Source: Saprospiraceae bacterium UBA2329
GTDB taxonomy: Bacteria > Bacteroidota > Bacteroidia > Chitinophagales > Saprospiraceae
Length of the DNA: 60,477 nucleotides
Assembly: GCA_002344975.1 (NCBI GenBank)
Contig: DDUV01000011.1
Coordinates: forward strand, 1 to 60,477
Direction of reading: 5' to 3'
Part shown: positions 58,578 through 60,477 of the stretch, one piece after another
How the letters are laid out: the number at the start of each line of letters is the position of its first letter
Position numbering within the stretch: position 1 is the first letter of the stretch
Translations under genes and position numbers: made by a program
Notes under the pieces: model-generated
The model's input: the letters and a program-made list of their open reading frames with translations, nothing else
Database searches by the model: none
What the model was told of the DNA's origin: nothing

Positions 58578-59894
58578 ATGCGAAAGACTTTTGGGGTGTT
58601 TTTATTGTTGGCAACAGTGGTGTTTGCCTGCACCCATGAACCTTTTTTCTCTTTGGACAACGAAATGGAAGAACTGATCGGCGATAAGAATCGCTATGTC
58701 TTGCCCGACAGCGACGACTACAGTGCCATTCCGCAGTCACCCGTCAACCCTTTGACGCGGGAAAAAGTAAACCTGGGCAAGATGCTCTTTTTTGAGCCTG
58801 GGTTCGGCGTAGAGTCTATGCACGCCGAAGGGTTTAAAACCTTCTCCTGCGGCTCTTGCCACATTCCGGCTGCGGGTTTCAGGCCCAACCGAATGCAGGG
58901 CATCGCCGACGGAGGCGTGGGCTTTGGCCTCAAGGGGGAAGCGCGCGATAAGTATCCGGGCTATGCTGCTTCGGAGATTGACGCACAGGGCGCTCGCCCG
59001 CTCAGTGTGCTCAATGTCGCATTTGTGCCTAACACCATGTGGAACGGCTCGTTCGGGGCGGGCGGAGTCAATACCGGCACCGAACACCGCTGGGGCGTAG
59101 CCGATCCGGGTACAGCCATCAACCACGAACATCTGGGCGCGTTGGAAGGCCAGAACATAGAAGGCTTGAAGGTACACCGTTTGCTCTACAACAGAGAATT
59201 AGTGGAAGCCAACGGCTATAAAGCCATGTTCGATGCGGCTTTCCCTGATGTGCCGGAAGCAGACCGCTATACCCGCAAGACCGCCAGTTTTGCCATTTCG
59301 GCCTACCTCCGCACCTTATTGACCAATCAGGCGCCGTTCCAACGTTGGCTCAAAGGCGATAAAGGCGCCATGACAGAGGAGCAGAAGCGCGGCGCGGTTT
59401 TGTTTTTCGGCAAGGCGGGCTGCGTGCGTTGTCACAATGAACCCAACCTCGGCTCTATGACATTCCATGCGCTGGGCGTGGAAGATTTGTACCAAAACGG
59501 CGGACTGAAAACATCGGAGGCCGATCTGCGCAATCTCGGCAGGGGTGGTTTCACGGGCAATCCGACTGATCTGTACAAATTCAGAGTGCCGCAGTTGTAC
59601 AATCTCGGCGATTCGGGGCCGTATTTCCATGGCAGCAGCAAAGAAACGCTGGAGGAGGTGATAGCTTACTTCAACGCCGGTGTTCCTGAAAACGGCAACG
59701 TGCCTCAGGGGCAAATCTCTGCATTTTTCCATCCGCTGGGTATGGATCAGGCTGAAATGGCAGACCTCACGGCATTTATCCGTTACAGTCTGCGCGACCC
59801 GAATCTACAGCGCTATGTCCCGGAGCGGATCATGTCGGGGCTTTGCTTCCCCAATAACGACCCGCTTTCGAGGTTCCAGATGGGATGCAATTGA
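58578..59894 (+). CDS. Di-haem cytochrome c peroxidase family lipoprotein
   Basis: A 438-residue protein with a lipoprotein-like signal (VVFACTHEP, Cys18). Two haem c sites are visible: CGSCH at ~94-98 and CVRCH at ~279-283. It has the GKMLFFEPGF and SVLNVAFVPNTMWNGSF segments, as in MauG/CcpA-type peroxidases. The family reduces hydrogen peroxide with electrons from cytochromes, or oxidises protein side chains. The predicted location is the periplasm or outer-membrane face. Length is above the ~330-350 of the classic bacterial enzyme because of inserts between the haem sites. It has a long 5' leader. The next gene is a rhodanese 101 bp downstream. Confidence 0.92.
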   Translation: MRKTFGVFLLLATVVFACTHEPFFSLDNEMEELIGDKNRYVLPDSDDYSAIPQSPVNPLTREKVNLGKMLFFEPGFGVESMHAEGFKTFSCGSCHIPAAGFRPNRMQGIADGGVGFGLKGEARDKYPGYAASEIDAQGARPLSVLNVAFVPNTMWNGSFGAGGVNTGTEHRWGVADPGTAINHEHLGALEGQNIEGLKVHRLLYNRELVEANGYKAMFDAAFPDVPEADRYTRKTASFAISAYLRTLLTNQAPFQRWLKGDKGAMTEEQKRGAVLFFGKAGCVRCHNEPNLGSMTFHALGVEDLYQNGGLKTSEADLRNLGRGGFTGNPTDLYKFRVPQLYNLGDSGPYFHGSSKETLEEVIAYFNAGVPENGNVPQGQISAFFHPLGMDQAEMADLTAFIRYSLRDPNLQRYVPERIMSGLCFPNNDPLSRFQMGCN

Positions 59895-59903
59895 GAAAAA
59901 ACA

Positions 59904-59995
59904 GATTGTGACAATCATTACTGACGGGGTGAACGCGGCGGCCCTACTTTTGCGCCATCATTTTATCACCAAGTTAAAAAAAACGATTGTCACAA
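59904..59995 (+). promoter_or_regulatory. Rhodanese promoter flanked by inverted TTGTnACAA elements
   Basis: TACTTTTG (59945-59952) is a full TAnnTTTG match. It is flanked by GATTGTGACAATC (59904-59916) and GATTGTCACAA (59985-59995), inverted copies of the same 11 bp; the second ends at the ATG. A dimeric regulator could bind both. Confidence 0.5.
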
Positions 59996-60286
59996 ATGAG
60001 TTTAGCCACTTTGATCAACCATCCTGAAGCCACGCTGGTGGACGTTCGCGAAAGCTGGGAATTCAGCATGGGCCATGTAGAAGGCTCCATCAACATTCCG
60101 CTGGGGCAGGTTTTTGCACGGATTGATGAATTCCGCAACATGTCGAAACCGTTGGTTTTGTTTTGCGTGTCGGGCAACCGCAGCGGTATGGCCGAAGCTT
60201 TCCTCAAAGCGCAGGGAGTAGCCGATGTTCACAACGGCGGCGCCTGGCAGGACGTGGCCTACTATCGCTCGAAGAAAGTAGCCTGA
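59996..60286 (+). CDS. Rhodanese-like sulfurtransferase
   Basis: A 96-residue single-domain rhodanese. The cysteine loop is LFCVSGNRSGMAEAFL and the N-terminal part is TLVDVRESWEFSMGHVEGSINIPL, both standard. Rhodaneses carry sulfane sulfur on the active cysteine for sulfur transfer or redox protection. The start ATG at 59996 is preferred to a TTG three codons earlier. The gene has its own promoter inside an unusual inverted repeat and follows the di-haem peroxidase, which suggests a link to redox stress. Confidence 0.93.
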   Translation: MSLATLINHPEATLVDVRESWEFSMGHVEGSINIPLGQVFARIDEFRNMSKPLVLFCVSGNRSGMAEAFLKAQGVADVHNGGAWQDVAYYRSKKVA

Positions 60287-60320
60287 CATAAATAACAGGT
60301 GTGCTGTGAGCGCTCAAAAG

Positions 60321-60348
60321 CTGCGAGCCACGAGCCGCGAGCTACGAG
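60321..60348. repeat. Heptamer array (CNNCGAG units)
   Basis: Four 7-bp units in a row: CTGCGAG, CCACGAG, CCGCGAG, CTACGAG. The same unit type (CTGCAAG, CCGCAAG) ends the array near 16807-16820. It lies in non-coding DNA after the rhodanese gene. Confidence 0.75.
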
Positions 60349-60391
60349 ATGCAATGTAAATACACTGGCGCTTGTTTTGTTATGCCAGATG

Positions 60392-60422
60392 CAGGCCGTA
60401 AGCTGAAAGGGTTTACGGCCTG
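60392..60422 (+). terminator. Candidate terminator after the rhodanese gene
   Basis: Ten-base-pair stem CAGGCCGTAA / TTACGGCCTG with an 11-nt loop. No long T-run follows. From here to the end of the window I see no gene. Confidence 0.5.
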
Positions 60423-60477
60423 TGTTGTGTGTGCCCCGAATGGGCATACAAGAAGACCAGTCGGCGGCTATCGGTAC

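Overview
The window looks like a chromosomal contig from a member of the Bacteroidota, most likely of the Saprospiria (Saprospiraceae/Lewinella-like) branch. The signs are: promoters of the form TAnnTTTG with weak or absent Shine-Dalgarno sites; one textbook TTG-N19-TAATTTTG promoter at the HU gene; a type IX secretion C-terminal sorting domain on a giant surface protein; FecR, STN and GIN (DUF2807) proteins; and many short lipoprotein signal peptides. No ribosomal RNA, CRISPR array or intact insertion sequence is visible. Assignment below class level is inference.

Layout. 1-451 holds the tail of an IS3-type element joined to the first codons of a response regulator. 509-6230 (minus) has gcvT, a HEAT-repeat/cyclophilin lipoprotein and a class A penicillin-binding protein. 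6415-8458 has a nucleoside transporter divergent from uridine kinase. 8486-15472 has a glycerophosphodiesterase, a small membrane protein, dsbD, cinA and tryptophan 2,3-dioxygenase. 15476-24903 has a CBM9-like lipoprotein, a sigma/anti-sigma pair, lysA, an AAA/DUF4143 ATPase with a striking operator-like repeat, and purL. 25194-28674 has a 5'-truncated sensor kinase, a run of DnaA-box-like sites, a candidate structured RNA and dnaB. 28671-33503 has small lipoproteins, a broken nucleotidyltransferase pair, a Tat-exported oxidoreductase and surface proteins. 33662-36317 has a FecR plus STN/GLFN-repeat pair. 36396-40978 has a doubly duplicated AAA+ protein, a DUF5691 protein and HU. 41204-44922 has a small lipoprotein coupled to a 1179-residue predicted outer-membrane protein. 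44956-47356 is an RloA/RloB (AbiL-like) defence pair. 47608-51330 has a dienelactone hydrolase, an NTF2-like protein and a GH65 enzyme. 51488-56287 is a 1599-residue LRR/DUF7619/T9SS surface protein. 56584-60286 has a Fic enzyme with an N-terminal winged helix, tRNA-Asp, a di-haem peroxidase and a rhodanese.

How it fits together. Most of the window is housekeeping: folate one-carbon, purine, lysine and nucleoside metabolism, cell wall, replication and periplasmic redox. Accessory islands sit between these genes: the IS scar, the DUF4143 ATPase, the truncated kinase, the nucleotidyltransferase remnant, RloAB, the LRR protein and Fic. Two dispersed repeat families mark the intergenic spaces. 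One is a palindrome with arms AGTGAAGGGG (three copies, at 6352, 12949 and 49201). The other is a set of 7-bp-period arrays (near 16772, 33551 and 60321).

The most promising unusual items are the AAA+ protein with duplicated beta domains and duplicated CbbX-type ATPases, the FecR-STN protein pair that lacks both a sigma factor and a TonB receptor, the RNA/DnaA-box region before dnaB, and the RloAB pair with a Cys/His cluster.
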